Below are positions 39,908 through 49,567 of a DNA stretch of 64,000 bases, in pieces. The notes beneath the pieces were generated by a model. That model saw nothing but the letters and a program-made list of their open reading frames with translations, did not search any database and was not told where the DNA came from. Source of the DNA: Streptococcus oralis (GTDB lineage: Bacteria; Bacillota; Bacilli; Lactobacillales; Streptococcaceae); contig CAJPKC010000001.1 of NCBI GenBank assembly GCA_905370255.1, positions 1 through 64,000 of the forward strand, in the 5' to 3' direction. Position 1 is the first letter of the stretch, and every line of letters begins with the position of its first letter. A program made the translations under genes and the position numbers.

Positions 39908-40159
39908 CTATGTGTGGAATTGGTGCATGATTCGCTCAAAGGTACCGTGCGCATCTTGGTGATGTACGCGTGATACAGAGTTGATTTTCCCGGAAAGACC
40001 GATGAAGAGCAAGTCTGAATCGGGATCGGTGTCGATGATTGTTAAGGTGTTGTCGTCGTTTTGATAAACGGCTTCGTTAGATGTCTCTTCAATTAGGCGA
40101 AAGCCTTTTTGAAGAATAGCTTCTTTGTATTTTAGTTGGAATAATTCTAAAGAATTCAC
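39908..40159 (-). CDS. Hypothetical protein, 83 aa
   Basis: ATG 40159 overlaps the upstream stop. Alpha helix then beta-rich (LTIIDTDPDSDLLFIGLSGKINSVSR). Not recognised; coupled to 40159-40719. Confidence 0.5.
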   Translation of the reverse strand: MNSLELFQLKYKEAILQKGFRLIEETSNEAVYQNDDNTLTIIDTDPDSDLLFIGLSGKINSVSRVHHQDAHGTFERIMHQFHT

Positions 40160-40719
40160 TAATTGTTCCTTTCTAAGTTTTTGTAATTGTCACGAAAACT
40201 GTTCAGAACGTGATATAGAGCTCCTGCAAGGTCGACTCTGAGTTTTGGCGTGTCGAACAAATCGGAAATGAAACCTTCGTTCTTTTCGACTAAGTTCGAC
40301 AATTCTTCGTGCAGATCTTCGCAGTCTTCTAATAAGTCGAATTCATTAGGAAAACAGTCATTCCGTTCGAAGTAATCGTTGACGTAGTCGATTAAGTCTT
40401 CGATAAGCGGATAAGCTAAGCTGTTTTCGTTGATGCCTAGTCGTTTTTGCAAAAATTTATCGTACATTTGGTTGTTGATGGTTTTCAACGTTGTCAATCT
40501 GTCATTTGTACGAATTCGATTAGCGATATAATCGATGTCGCTACAATGATTGTAGAAGTCTTCGATTGACGAAATGTCTGTTGTGATAACGTTAAGACTA
40601 TCACCTGTAATTGTCAAAGTCTTAGAATCACCGTCGAAGATATAACGTAAAAATTCTTGATCGGGATTCGTAATTGTAACGATAAAGATGTTTCCAATTG
40701 TTTCTTTTGTTGTAGTCAT
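40159..40719 (-). CDS. Hypothetical protein, 186 aa
   Basis: ATG 40719 with AGAAAGAATAT. Acidic, helical (LVEKNEGFISDLFD), N-terminal beta pattern. Not recognised. Part of the leftward unit 41084-38347. Confidence 0.5.
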   Translation of the reverse strand: MTTTKETIGNIFIVTITNPDQEFLRYIFDGDSKTLTITGDSLNVITTDISSIEDFYNHCSDIDYIANRIRTNDRLTTLKTINNQMYDKFLQKRLGINENSLAYPLIEDLIDYVNDYFERNDCFPNEFDLLEDCEDLHEELSNLVEKNEGFISDLFDTPKLRVDLAGALYHVLNSFRDNYKNLERNN

Positions 40720-40730
40720 AAATATTCTTT

Positions 40731-41084
40731 CTAATTCAAATTGTCTTCGATAAAGATAGTAGATGGCTCGATAGCGGCAACTGTGTACGATTGATTTTTA
40801 TAGATGGGGTGCTCATCTAGGAACTGAATCATTTCTGTTGCCGATCTCGTAATCGTGACAAATGCATATTGTCGTGGATCTAGATTGAAAAAGAGCCCTA
40901 ACAATGAGTCTGGATGAAGCTCTTCTAATGCGACGAGCTTTGGAATGATGTCATCTGTTAGAGTAACGGCATTGTGTTCGGCGTCGACAAATGCTTCAGC
41001 CTCCTGTAAGATTTCCTCAAAAGAAATCTCGTCCTGATTTCTGTTTAGTTGTTTGTACGTTTCAGATAAGTGTTCTTTTAACAT
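40731..41084 (-). CDS. Hypothetical acidic protein, 117 aa
   Basis: Start at ATG 41084, 8 nt after AGGAGG; the longer frame begins within a weaker context. Helical, acidic (FEEILQEAEAFVDAEHNAVTLTDD). First gene of the unit leading to the regulator, array and cas genes. Not recognised. Confidence 0.55.
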   Translation of the reverse strand: MLKEHLSETYKQLNRNQDEISFEEILQEAEAFVDAEHNAVTLTDDIIPKLVALEELHPDSLLGLFFNLDPRQYAFVTITRSATEMIQFLDEHPIYKNQSYTVAAIEPSTIFIEDNLN

Positions 41085-41160
41085 AGCTTTTCCTCCTATG
41101 AATTTCAAAGTACAACGCGGACGTGCCTTGGGCGCGTCATCTGTTTTGTATTTTTTTTAT

Positions 41161-41212
41161 TTGACAGGAATTTGATTTTGTGATATAATTGTTATATTAA
41201 AACAAAGGGGAA
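41161..41212 (+). promoter_or_regulatory. Promoter and RBS of the TnpB-like gene
   Basis: TTGACA (41161-41166), 17 bp, TATAAT (41184-41189, with TGA), then AAAGGGGAAGG before ATG 41222. Consensus type, as in the other transposon genes. Confidence 0.85.
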
Positions 41213-41221
41213 GGACTTTTT

Positions 41222-42559
41222 ATGCATAAACGTAAGTTTACGGTTTTCACTCAATTACATGAAGAAAACAATGCGGATTTGATTGAATATGTTGACGATC
41301 GTCGTAAACGTCAGTCTAAAATCATGCGTAAGACGTTTCATGCAATTAAGAATTCTGATAAGTTTAACAAATCAAGTTATAATACGTATCTTCAAAACGA
41401 ATATGGGATTATGAAGAGGACGGCGGGTTCTATTATTTCAGATGCGCAGGGTCGTTTGAACGCTTTGAGGGAATTAAAAGTTTATGAAAAAAGACAGCTT
41501 GAGCAAAAAATTGAACATTTGGAAAAGAAAGTGCTTCCGAAGCTTGTTTTAAAACTTAACGACTATATAGTCCAATTAAATAATAAGCAGAATGTTTCAT
41601 TAGTACGACTTCGAAATCTTCGACATAAAATTGTTTCTAAAAAGAATAAACTGAATCAATTAAAACAAAAACTCGATAATGTGACTTATCAAATTGAATC
41701 AGGACGTTTAAAATTGTGTTTCGGAACCAAATATTTATTGAAGCGTGATTATAAACGTTTTGTTGCACAACGAGACAGTCAAATGTCATTTGTCGGTTCG
41801 AAGTCAGAAACAGCTCAAAACAATATGCTTCAATTAAGTTATAATTCGAAAAACAATCAATTCGATATTCAATTGCGAAAAGACTTTAGTGAATTTAAAA
41901 ATGCCAATGACGAAGACAAATACGTTTACGGACGCGTTTATTTCCGATATCATAAATCTGAATTGGTTTCGATTTTGCGTCAAGGCTATAGTCCTCTTAG
42001 TTACAAGATCATTAAAAAGCGTAATCGTTTTTACTTGTATTGTACTTTTGAGATCCACGTTGAAGATGACGAATTTTTGACACGTTCGTCTTATGGAACG
42101 ATTGGTCTTGATTTTAACAAAGGTTTCGTTACATTATCCGAAACCAATAAGTATGGTCATCTTCTACGAACGCAAGTCTTACCTTATCGATTTAAAGCTG
42201 GTTCTAAGACAACAACAGATCTTCAAAAGTTAGTAAATGATGTTGTCGACATTGCGCTTCAAACAGGTAAAGATATCTGTATTGAAAATTTAGATTTCAA
42301 AAAGAAAAAAGCTCAAACAGAATCAAGACAAGGTCCTAAATACAACGAAATGTTACACTCTTTAGCCTACCGTCAGTTTAGCAATTTTGTTGAAGGTATT
42401 GCCTTTCGAAATCTAGTTTATGTAAGAAAAGTCAACCCTGCGTGGACGTCTTGGTTGGCGAAAGAACGTTATTGTCCACGAATGAAACTCAATGTTCACG
42501 TCGGAGCTTCATTCGTTATTGCGAGACGTGGACAAGGTTTTAAAGACACCTTCAAATAA
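41222..42559 (+). CDS. TnpB-related protein with altered catalytic C-terminus
   Basis: 445 aa. N-terminal helical region with long coiled coil (about 90-160), then a RuvC-like fold: TIGLDFNKGFVTL (Asp) and DICIENLDF (Glu). The C-terminal part reads NPAWTSWLAKERYCPRMKLNVHVGASFVIARRGQGF. The zinc ribbon is lost and the position of the last catalytic Asp (normally D-x-N-A-A-x-N-I) is HVGASFVIAR, so the third metal ligand is His or missing. This subgroup is annotated as TnpB-related. Possibly nuclease-deficient and acting as an RNA-guided binder; inference only. Confidence 0.75.
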   Translation: MHKRKFTVFTQLHEENNADLIEYVDDRRKRQSKIMRKTFHAIKNSDKFNKSSYNTYLQNEYGIMKRTAGSIISDAQGRLNALRELKVYEKRQLEQKIEHLEKKVLPKLVLKLNDYIVQLNNKQNVSLVRLRNLRHKIVSKKNKLNQLKQKLDNVTYQIESGRLKLCFGTKYLLKRDYKRFVAQRDSQMSFVGSKSETAQNNMLQLSYNSKNNQFDIQLRKDFSEFKNANDEDKYVYGRVYFRYHKSELVSILRQGYSPLSYKIIKKRNRFYLYCTFEIHVEDDEFLTRSSYGTIGLDFNKGFVTLSETNKYGHLLRTQVLPYRFKAGSKTTTDLQKLVNDVVDIALQTGKDICIENLDFKKKKAQTESRQGPKYNEMLHSLAYRQFSNFVEGIAFRNLVYVRKVNPAWTSWLAKERYCPRMKLNVHVGASFVIARRGQGFKDTFK

Positions 42560-42770
42560 GTTCTTTAAACAATCAGCCTTATAAAGATGTATGAACGCAA
42601 GACAGTTTGGCATCTCCCTTTAAGGCCTTGTTCAATTAGAAACTTCAATGACAAGTCTTATTGTGTGGCGTTAGTCGAAATGGGATGAATTGAAGTGGAA
42701 TAGGCTAACCGTTAGGCCTTGAATTGAAAAATTCTAAAATTGATCTCAAAGGTTGTGTTTTTGAGTAACG
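42560..42770 (+). ncRNA. Possible guide RNA region downstream of the TnpB-like gene
   Basis: About 200 bp without ORFs, with paired segments such as AAGGCCTTGTTCAATT and CGTTAGGCCTTGAATTG. Position fits a TnpB omegaRNA; not folded here. Confidence 0.35.
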
Positions 42771-42783
42771 GCGCGTTTTTCTT

Positions 42784-42812
42784 TTGCGAAATACACGTAA
42801 ATGTGGTATAAT
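42784..42812 (+). promoter_or_regulatory. Promoter of the RecD-like helicase gene
   Basis: TTGCGA (42784-42789), 17 bp, TGG-TATAAT (42807-42812). Confidence 0.8.
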
Positions 42813-42841
42813 AGTTGTAACTTCAATGAAAGAATTACAAC

Positions 42842-44647
42842 ATGAAACAATTATCAGATTATGCTATTCAGTCTATTATTAGACGAACTTTTAACGATGA
42901 ACTATTAATAAAAGCGATAGCGTCTGCCGTCGACGAAGACGACGATGCCTATCAACTCTTCTATAGAAATCCCTATAACTTCATTCGTTTACTAAAAAAC
43001 TATAAAGTTACTTATAACTTCTCGAAAGCGGACACTATAGCGAAGGCATTTGGATATAGCCCCGATAGCGAAGAACGTATACGAGCCCTCTTATACTATG
43101 ACTTGAATACGATGCTTAGCGACGGATCAACTATCGTGGATGACTACCACGATCTCGTGCATTGCACTGTCAGTCATGATCCTGTAAATTTAACATTCGA
43201 TAGAGTCGAAGCCGTTATGCGCGCGGCTCGGGGCCTTGAATTGCATGAGGATTCCGTTCAGTTTGCAAAAGAGTCCTACTATGAAGAAACTATTGCACGT
43301 AGCGTGGTCGATCGTATGATGGTAGACACTGTCGAGTATGACGATGAAGATATCGAGCAAGCTATTGCTGAAGTGGAAACGATGCAAGAAATTCGATATG
43401 ATGATTCTCAGATCGATGCGATTAAGTTTGCTGTACGGAATCCTTTTGTGATTTTGACAGGTGGTCCCGGTACAGGGAAAACGACTACGATCAATGGAAT
43501 TATTCACGTTTTAAAAATCCTTGAACAACCTCGCATGATGTTGATGGCCCCGACTGGTCGCGCGGCAACTCGCATGACGGAAGCGATCGGTGAAAGAGCG
43601 TTTACAATTCATAAGGCGTTGTCAATTCCAGTTTACGCCACGGGAGATACTGTCTTCGGTGATAATTCTGACGATGATGCTGAACCGTATACCTATGACT
43701 TGACAGTCGTTGACGAATTCTCTATGGTGGACGTCGGTTTAGCTTATCACATTTTTAGTCGCGTTCCGACATCTAGTCGGTTGATTTGTGTCGGAGATGT
43801 CGATCAGTTGGAACCTGTCGGACACGGTCAAGTTTTGTTCGATTTGATGCAAAACGACAGTGTGCCTGTTGTGCGGTTATCAGTAGTGCATCGACAAGGA
43901 GAAGGCTCTATGATTTCTGAGTTGGCACGTTTAGCCAACAATGGAGCGTTTCCTGCGGTCATTGGTGAGACGGAGCAGACTTATTTCCGACATATGTATG
44001 CTGAGCAAATCGATAACGCAATTGAAAAAGACTATTGCGCCATGATTGATAGCGGTAAATTCAAACCAGAAGAAATTCAGATTCTCTCGCCCGTGCGTCA
44101 AGGTTTGGCGTCTGTTAAGAGTCTCAATGAACGAATTCAAGTGTATTGGAAGTCAAAAGGCGAATTAAGCGCAGAATTCGTTTATGCGAATGGCTATCAA
44201 ATTCGGGAAGGTGATCGTGTCATGATTACGACATCGCTTCCGAATGAAGGTCTCGTAAACGGTGATATCGGTTATGTGTTACATATCGGTGCTCGTGAAA
44301 TTGTAGTCGAAATCGGTGGTGACTTGTTTAAAGTGCCTAGAATTCGTGCGAATAACGGTCGTAAATATTTCCCGTTAGAGTTAGCCTATGCGATCACAAC
44401 GCACAAATCTCAAGGTGGAGAGTTTCCGTTAGTGCTCTATGCCTTGCGTCCAGGCGTTGATTACTGGGCCAAACGAAATGCGCTCTATACGGCGATTACT
44501 CGTGCCAAGAAATATTTAGTCATGTACGGTGACGTTGATACCTACGTAAGAGTTGCTTTACAAGAGGGAAATCGTAGGAAAACACGCTTACAGTGGGCGT
44601 TATCAGAAGCTTTGGAAAATGCACTTTTCATTTCGTACGATTTCTGA
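42842..44647 (+). CDS. RecD-like SF1B DNA helicase
   Basis: 601 aa. SF1 motifs: I LTGGPGTGKTTT (about 205), Ia MLMAPTGRAA, II TVVDEFSMVD, III CVGDVDQLEPVGHGQVL, IV-VI to AITTHKSQGGEFPLVLYAL and LYTAITRAKKYLVMYG. Closest to stand-alone RecD2 helicases, but shorter (RecD2 about 740-800 aa); the N-terminal part lacks the helix-hairpin-helix block. It would unwind DNA 5'-3' in recombination or replication of the element. Good start at ATG 42842. Confidence 0.93.
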   Translation: MKQLSDYAIQSIIRRTFNDELLIKAIASAVDEDDDAYQLFYRNPYNFIRLLKNYKVTYNFSKADTIAKAFGYSPDSEERIRALLYYDLNTMLSDGSTIVDDYHDLVHCTVSHDPVNLTFDRVEAVMRAARGLELHEDSVQFAKESYYEETIARSVVDRMMVDTVEYDDEDIEQAIAEVETMQEIRYDDSQIDAIKFAVRNPFVILTGGPGTGKTTTINGIIHVLKILEQPRMMLMAPTGRAATRMTEAIGERAFTIHKALSIPVYATGDTVFGDNSDDDAEPYTYDLTVVDEFSMVDVGLAYHIFSRVPTSSRLICVGDVDQLEPVGHGQVLFDLMQNDSVPVVRLSVVHRQGEGSMISELARLANNGAFPAVIGETEQTYFRHMYAEQIDNAIEKDYCAMIDSGKFKPEEIQILSPVRQGLASVKSLNERIQVYWKSKGELSAEFVYANGYQIREGDRVMITTSLPNEGLVNGDIGYVLHIGAREIVVEIGGDLFKVPRIRANNGRKYFPLELAYAITTHKSQGGEFPLVLYALRPGVDYWAKRNALYTAITRAKKYLVMYGDVDTYVRVALQEGNRRKTRLQWALSEALENALFISYDF

Positions 44648-44696
44648 TATAATGAGTTTAGACTTTAATATACTTTATTTATATTAGGTGGTATCC

Positions 44697-45383
44697 ATGG
44701 TAGATTATACTCGAGAAATGCGTCGCGGACGAACACTTCAAGATCGTGAACGCGAATTGCAACCAATTAACAAACAGTTAGACGATGAGCGTGTAATGAT
44801 TAAAGATTATACGCACGATAAAGTTGTAGCAGCACGCGCTGCGGGAGAACGTCCCTTTGATTTGGAACGTGAGCGTAAGGTTTCTGCTGTCATGAAGCAA
44901 GAGCGTGAGAAAGTAATTGAACTCTTTGAAGAAGAAGAGCCACAAGAAGTTCTTGATGAGTCTCTTCAAGTGGAGCTCGATATCCAAGATCAAATTGATG
45001 AAGAGGAAGAAGAAGCAAAAGAGCGACTTCGTGCTTTTGAGTTGATTGCGGAAATGCGTGCGCAAGAAGCGGCTGAAATCTTAGCGAAAGAGCGAGAAGG
45101 TCATTCTATGAAAGATCCTAGCGCTGTGTTGAATAAGCAAATTGGGAAATCAACTAAAGCCGTTGAAGAATTCCGAAAAGAAATCGAAAAAGATCTTCCG
45201 AATGTTGATCTCGATAAAGTAGTTCTTCAAAAAAACGGGAAAGTGCCTGATAAGTTTGCGATGCTTGAGAAACCTCGCAAGAAAACCTTGCAAGAACGTT
45301 TGCGGGAAATTGAACGAGATCAAGAGAAACAAGCCGCTGAGCTCGATGAACTTCAGCGAGACAGCGATGAATTTTCTCTATAA
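44697..45383 (+). CDS. Charged coiled-coil protein, 228 aa
   Basis: Start at ATG 44697, 7 nt after AGGTGG; GTG 44688 is inside the RBS. Almost entirely charged helix (EEEAKERLRAFELIAEMRAQEAAEI, REIERDQEKQAAELDELQRD), many Arg/Glu. No enzymatic motif. Likely co-transcribed with the helicase; may be a scaffold. Not recognised. Confidence 0.65.
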   Translation: MVDYTREMRRGRTLQDRERELQPINKQLDDERVMIKDYTHDKVVAARAAGERPFDLERERKVSAVMKQEREKVIELFEEEEPQEVLDESLQVELDIQDQIDEEEEEAKERLRAFELIAEMRAQEAAEILAKEREGHSMKDPSAVLNKQIGKSTKAVEEFRKEIEKDLPNVDLDKVVLQKNGKVPDKFAMLEKPRKKTLQERLREIERDQEKQAAELDELQRDSDEFSL

Positions 45384-45413
45384 TGAAAAAGCCTCGATTG
45401 AGGCTTTTTTAGT
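45384..45413. terminator. Terminator between convergent 44697 and jetD-like
   Basis: AAAAAGCCTC-GATT-GAGGCTTTTTT, usable from both sides. Confidence 0.9.
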
Positions 45414-46098
45414 GCTTCAGTAATAGTTCTGCCTTGTAGCGTTGTTGGCATCGTTTGAGATCGAGCTGTTCTTCGTAGACAACTGTGTTTGAACTACTAA
45501 TTAGTTGTTTTAGAGCTTCGAACTGGGACGCATTGGAACTAGCTCGTTGTTGTTTAGGACTATCAACGATAGTTGTTGCGAGAAATTCTTTTGTTGTGAA
45601 AAACGGAAATTGAATTCCTGGGAATTCTGCTTTTAAGCGCGATGCAATGTCAACTCCGGAAATGTCTAAGTCACCGTGATAGAGAATGGTTACGTTGTTA
45701 TCAAGCAACATCTGTATAAGTTGTTTAACGGCGCGATTGGGTTGTCCACTTGAGATGATAAATGGAAAGTCATAACCGTCACGGAGAATACGGGTAGCCG
45801 TGTTCTGATTTTCAAACATCCAAACGACCTTGATGTCTAACAATGTTTGTTGATCGAGTGTCAATAAAGAGACGCCTGTGAAATTATTCGAAAACACGCC
45901 TTTCGACCAGACGGAAATAGAGGCAATATTGTCAATAATTCCATGTGGTTCTAAAGCTGTTGATTGGTATGTTTGATTAAGAAACTCGTCTAGTTTTCTA
46001 CGGAGACTTTTTCCAACATCTAGTGCATGTGTGTCGTTAAAGTGTGTAAGTGCGTATTCGGACAGAGTCTGATTTTGTCCTTTTGGAAAGTTTGTCAT
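45409..46098 (-). CDS. jetD: JetD-like Toprim/DUF2399 nuclease subunit (Wadjet-like)
   Basis: 229 aa; ATG 46098 overlaps the preceding gene (ATGA). MFENQNTATRIL provides the Glu-Asn of the Toprim domain, FIISSGQPNRAVKQLI the middle and ILYHGDLDISGVDIASRLK the D-x-D motif. This is the C-terminal DUF2399/TopoVI-like fold of JetD. Full JetD proteins are about 380 aa, so the N-terminal arm domain is reduced here. In Wadjet, JetD cuts circular DNA extruded by the SMC motor. Confidence 0.75.
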   Translation of the reverse strand: MTNFPKGQNQTLSEYALTHFNDTHALDVGKSLRRKLDEFLNQTYQSTALEPHGIIDNIASISVWSKGVFSNNFTGVSLLTLDQQTLLDIKVVWMFENQNTATRILRDGYDFPFIISSGQPNRAVKQLIQMLLDNNVTILYHGDLDISGVDIASRLKAEFPGIQFPFFTTKEFLATTIVDSPKQQRASSNASQFEALKQLISSSNTVVYEEQLDLKRCQQRYKAELLLKH

Positions 46099-47909
46099 GC
46101 AATTTCCTCGTAAATCGGTCCACCGAAAGATTGAACAACAGGTCGACCATTAAGATTAATCCGTTGCAATTGCAAGGTCGTAGATCCTGTAGAATTGCTT
46201 ACGATAGGTAATGTTTTACCTGGCGTTGTTGCAATGAAGAGGTCGCATAACTCATAAATCTTTTCAAGAAGCAAGGCTGTTTGTTCGTTATCGACTGGGG
46301 CGAAGGCTTCGTCCATGAGAAGAATGCGAGGTGCATCTGAATTCATTTGACTTTGAACGATTTCAAGAAGTGCAAACATCGGAATGTAGTAACAACGAAC
46401 ACGTTCTCCGGTTGAGAAGGAGTTGATAGCTTGCGTTGTCAATGGTTTGATTTCTTGGTTGTTATCACGCTCGTAGAACATGGTTAAGTCGTACCAACGA
46501 CGCGGTTCGATCTCGGCGAGCATGTATTCAATAATATCGTCAGGCGTAATGTCTGGATTTTGTAATTGCTGATGAATACGCTCTTGTAGTTGATCGAAGA
46601 AGTTATTGTAGTGTTCTTGATCTTCGAGTGTGTTTAAGATGGCTTGACCTTGATCTGAAATAGATGATTTTGCAGAAAATTGTAAGTGCGATGGATTACT
46701 ACGGTTCATGTTTGCTACGAAAGCGTCGACGTTTTCTGAAACATGTTCGTTGACTGATTTCAATTGATCGCGCAAGATTAAGCGGAGACTCTTTTCGTTG
46801 TTTTCGAGAAGTGTGGTTGCATTTTGATTGGCTGAATCAATAGCTTCTTGTAAAGCATCCATTCTTGCTTTGAGTGAATGAGTGAATCCGTTTTCGTCAA
46901 TGATTTTTGTAACAGTCAAACTGTTTAGTTGTTGTTTTAAATCTTTAGTATGTGTTGATTTAGGAACGTCGGGGAATGTGAGACGTTCTGATTTGCTATT
47001 GATTTGGATCTCAGTCGTATCAATTTTTTGAAGTTCTTCCGAAATAGAATATTCATCGATGCGAATATTGTTTACGATGTTCTTCGATTGCGTCAGAGCG
47101 TCTTGGAATTCAGATTGATAACGATGAAGATTGTTGTATTCATCGTTTTTAGATTTCAATTGTGTTTCGATTGACCCGTATTGACGAGTAAGGTCAAGGT
47201 GACGGGCGTTTTCTTCGTTATATACTGCGGTGAGTGCTTCCTCCTCGTCTTTTAGATCTTGAAATTGTTCGTCTGATTTTAACTCTTCGATTGTGTTTTG
47301 TTTATCAGCAATTTCTTGATTTGTTGTATCTAGTTTAATTACGAGTTCTTGGTTTTTATCTACGAGAAAGGCTTGTTCTTGATTCAATTCTTCGAGTCGA
47401 AGCGATAGACGATTATGTTCTTCTTGCAAGCGTTGATTTGCTTCGTACTGTTGTACTAGTTTTAAGCAATCGGCGTGAGAGTAGCCTTGAACTTGGGCTA
47501 AAAGAGGATTGTTTGAAGCGGTTAGATTTGCTTGTTTTTCTTTAGTTGTGTTCAAACTTTCTTGTTTTTGATTGAATGCTTTTTGTAATGATTCTAATGA
47601 GTTTTGAGTTGATTGTAGTTTTTCTTTTAGCTCATTAAGTGATTCGATTTTGTTTTTGATTTTGCCAATGTTATTTTTAAGATCGGAATCTTTTTGTTTA
47701 TTTTCTTTAATCAGATCGCTAAGTTCTTGACGTTTGATTTCGCGTGCTTTTTGGCGGTTGTACTCGCCAATATATGTTACTGGATTATTTTTATCAGTAA
47801 CAACACGGATATCTTGATATTCTAGACCGTTATCCGACAAGTAAACGTTTTCGAGGAAACGTTCAACTTGTGGATTGCTTGTCTTTAAGTAATTTGTTAG
47901 CTTTTGCAT
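46095..47909 (-). CDS. jetC: JetC-like SMC ATPase, C-terminal half
   Basis: 604 aa. Starts near the hinge (LTNYLKTSNPQVERFLENVYLSDNGLEYQDIRVVTDK), then about 350 residues of coiled coil, then the C-lobe: NSFSTGERVRCYYIPMFALLEI (ABC signature) and RILLMDEAFAPVDNEQTALLLEKIYEL (Walker B and D-loop). ATG 47909 has its own RBS GAAGGAT and overlaps the N-half stop by 13 nt. Together with 47897-49555 it makes one SMC motor of about 1156 residues, the normal JetC size. Confidence 0.8.
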   Translation of the reverse strand: MQKLTNYLKTSNPQVERFLENVYLSDNGLEYQDIRVVTDKNNPVTYIGEYNRQKAREIKRQELSDLIKENKQKDSDLKNNIGKIKNKIESLNELKEKLQSTQNSLESLQKAFNQKQESLNTTKEKQANLTASNNPLLAQVQGYSHADCLKLVQQYEANQRLQEEHNRLSLRLEELNQEQAFLVDKNQELVIKLDTTNQEIADKQNTIEELKSDEQFQDLKDEEEALTAVYNEENARHLDLTRQYGSIETQLKSKNDEYNNLHRYQSEFQDALTQSKNIVNNIRIDEYSISEELQKIDTTEIQINSKSERLTFPDVPKSTHTKDLKQQLNSLTVTKIIDENGFTHSLKARMDALQEAIDSANQNATTLLENNEKSLRLILRDQLKSVNEHVSENVDAFVANMNRSNPSHLQFSAKSSISDQGQAILNTLEDQEHYNNFFDQLQERIHQQLQNPDITPDDIIEYMLAEIEPRRWYDLTMFYERDNNQEIKPLTTQAINSFSTGERVRCYYIPMFALLEIVQSQMNSDAPRILLMDEAFAPVDNEQTALLLEKIYELCDLFIATTPGKTLPIVSNSTGSTTLQLQRINLNGRPVVQSFGGPIYEEIA

Positions 47910-49555
47910 AAAATTGATCCTTCTGTGATAGAGTCAGCTGTCACGAGTAATTCGATTAAGCCTGCTTGACGCATGAGGTTTTCGATGCGACGTTGTTCGT
48001 CTTCAGAGACATTGTCTTTGAAGTCGATTTCTTTATAAAGTGGTCGAGCGTTAGTTGCAACAAATGATGTAGATGGTTCAGTTGTGTTTTGTAATTTTTC
48101 GAACTCGGCAACATATGCATCTGTTTCTTGTTTTAATAGTTTCACTTCCGATAAAAGACGAGAGTGTTCTTGGATGAAAGCATTTGATAATTCGTCTATT
48201 TCACTAGGTTCGATAGACCATTGAGATTGTGCGGTTGCGTATAATTCTTGACGGTCTTTTTCTGTGTTTTCGATTAGTTCTAATTGGCGTTCAAGATCTT
48301 GTTCTTTTTCTTGGATTTGAACGGTTAGACGTTGACTTTCTTTTAGATAATTTTCGTTTTCAGTGAAGGCTTGTTCAATTTGAGACCATTGTTCAATATT
48401 AAATGGAAGTTCGGGTCGAGGTGTTTCGGATAATGATTGAGTGTTTTTGCTAAGTTGATTTGTAAGGTTTTTAATCTCATTATCAATTTTAGACAAACGG
48501 GTTGTTGTTTCGGATTGATCTTTTTCAGTGTTTGCTTTTGTGTCTGACAAATAACGAAGCTCTGTCTCTAATGCTTGAATTTGAGCATCGATATTGAGGT
48601 TTTGAATCTGACTTTGGACGAATTGTTTTTCTTGTTCAATTTTTGCTAACTTGTCTTCGATTTCAGACCGTTCATTTTCGTTTTGTTCAATTTGGATTTC
48701 AAGCGATTGAATTTCTTCATCGAGACCATCTAATTTTTGTCGGTTCTTATCAGATTGCCGTTCCATATCAGCAATGATGGCGTTTAGTTCAGTGATTGCT
48801 TTTTGGTTTGCTTGAGAGACAATATGGCGTTCTTTTGCAATAGCTGCTTTTTCTTGACGCAATTTATGAATTTTATTTTGTTCATCATTGGCTTTGATTA
48901 ATTGCTTGCCGTAGGTCGTTAATTGTTGATTGAAAGCATCATCGTTTGTCAGGCTTGGCAGAACCTCCTTTACTTGATCTAACAAGTCTTCCATGTTATA
49001 GGTGCTTTTGTCATTGTTAGCGTTGATGATAGAAGGACTTGTGATTTTATTAGAGATCTGAATGAGTGTTTTGAAATTATCGAGACTTGTTTTGTAGATA
49101 ACGTGCGCGACATATTCTTGATAAGACTTGATCGAAGAGAATGATTCAGCGATAGCGTTTACGCGTTCGAATTCATGAAGCGATAGTGGTTCGTCTTGAT
49201 CATCTAAAAATTGGACATTGTGTCCATTTATGATGTATGCTCGTTTTGTTGTCGCTGATGTTGCTTGAACGTAGGCAGTTACGATTGTTTTAGGTTCGTT
49301 ATTGATGTACATGCAACCATAAATATATGTCGGTTGATTGTTTAGAATATCGCTTAGTTTACGGTTATTCTTTTGTCCCATATTGAGAGATCGTTGAAGA
49401 TCTAGTGTGAACAAGGCTGGATATAAGGCGGTCATTAACAAGGTTTTACCGGTACCGTTTGTCGCTTTGATGACAACGGCGTTACCGTGTACGTCGATTT
49501 CTTGTTGAGGATAATCGACAAAGTTAATAACGCCCAATTTTGTAATTTTTTGCAT
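47897..49555 (-). CDS. jetC: JetC-like SMC ATPase, N-terminal half
   Basis: 552 aa; ATG 49555 behind AAAAGGAAAAAC. N-lobe with Walker A ATNGTGKTLLMTALYPALF, where Leu-Leu follows the Lys-Thr; then a coiled coil (about 215-430). It ends in a hinge-like region RRIENLMRQAGLIELLVTADSITEGS, cut at the stop TAA before the C-half start. No frameshift signature is present. The head N- and C-lobes would meet by association of the two polypeptides. Confidence 0.78.
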   Translation of the reverse strand: MQKITKLGVINFVDYPQQEIDVHGNAVVIKATNGTGKTLLMTALYPALFTLDLQRSLNMGQKNNRKLSDILNNQPTYIYGCMYINNEPKTIVTAYVQATSATTKRAYIINGHNVQFLDDQDEPLSLHEFERVNAIAESFSSIKSYQEYVAHVIYKTSLDNFKTLIQISNKITSPSIINANNDKSTYNMEDLLDQVKEVLPSLTNDDAFNQQLTTYGKQLIKANDEQNKIHKLRQEKAAIAKERHIVSQANQKAITELNAIIADMERQSDKNRQKLDGLDEEIQSLEIQIEQNENERSEIEDKLAKIEQEKQFVQSQIQNLNIDAQIQALETELRYLSDTKANTEKDQSETTTRLSKIDNEIKNLTNQLSKNTQSLSETPRPELPFNIEQWSQIEQAFTENENYLKESQRLTVQIQEKEQDLERQLELIENTEKDRQELYATAQSQWSIEPSEIDELSNAFIQEHSRLLSEVKLLKQETDAYVAEFEKLQNTTEPSTSFVATNARPLYKEIDFKDNVSEDEQRRIENLMRQAGLIELLVTADSITEGSILCKS

Positions 49556-49567
49556 AAGTTTTTCCTT

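Noticed and set aside
47897..47909. Frameshift or sequencing error splitting jetC
   Set aside because: The second half has its own ATG and RBS with a short overlap, and the break lies in the hinge, which fits two real genes.
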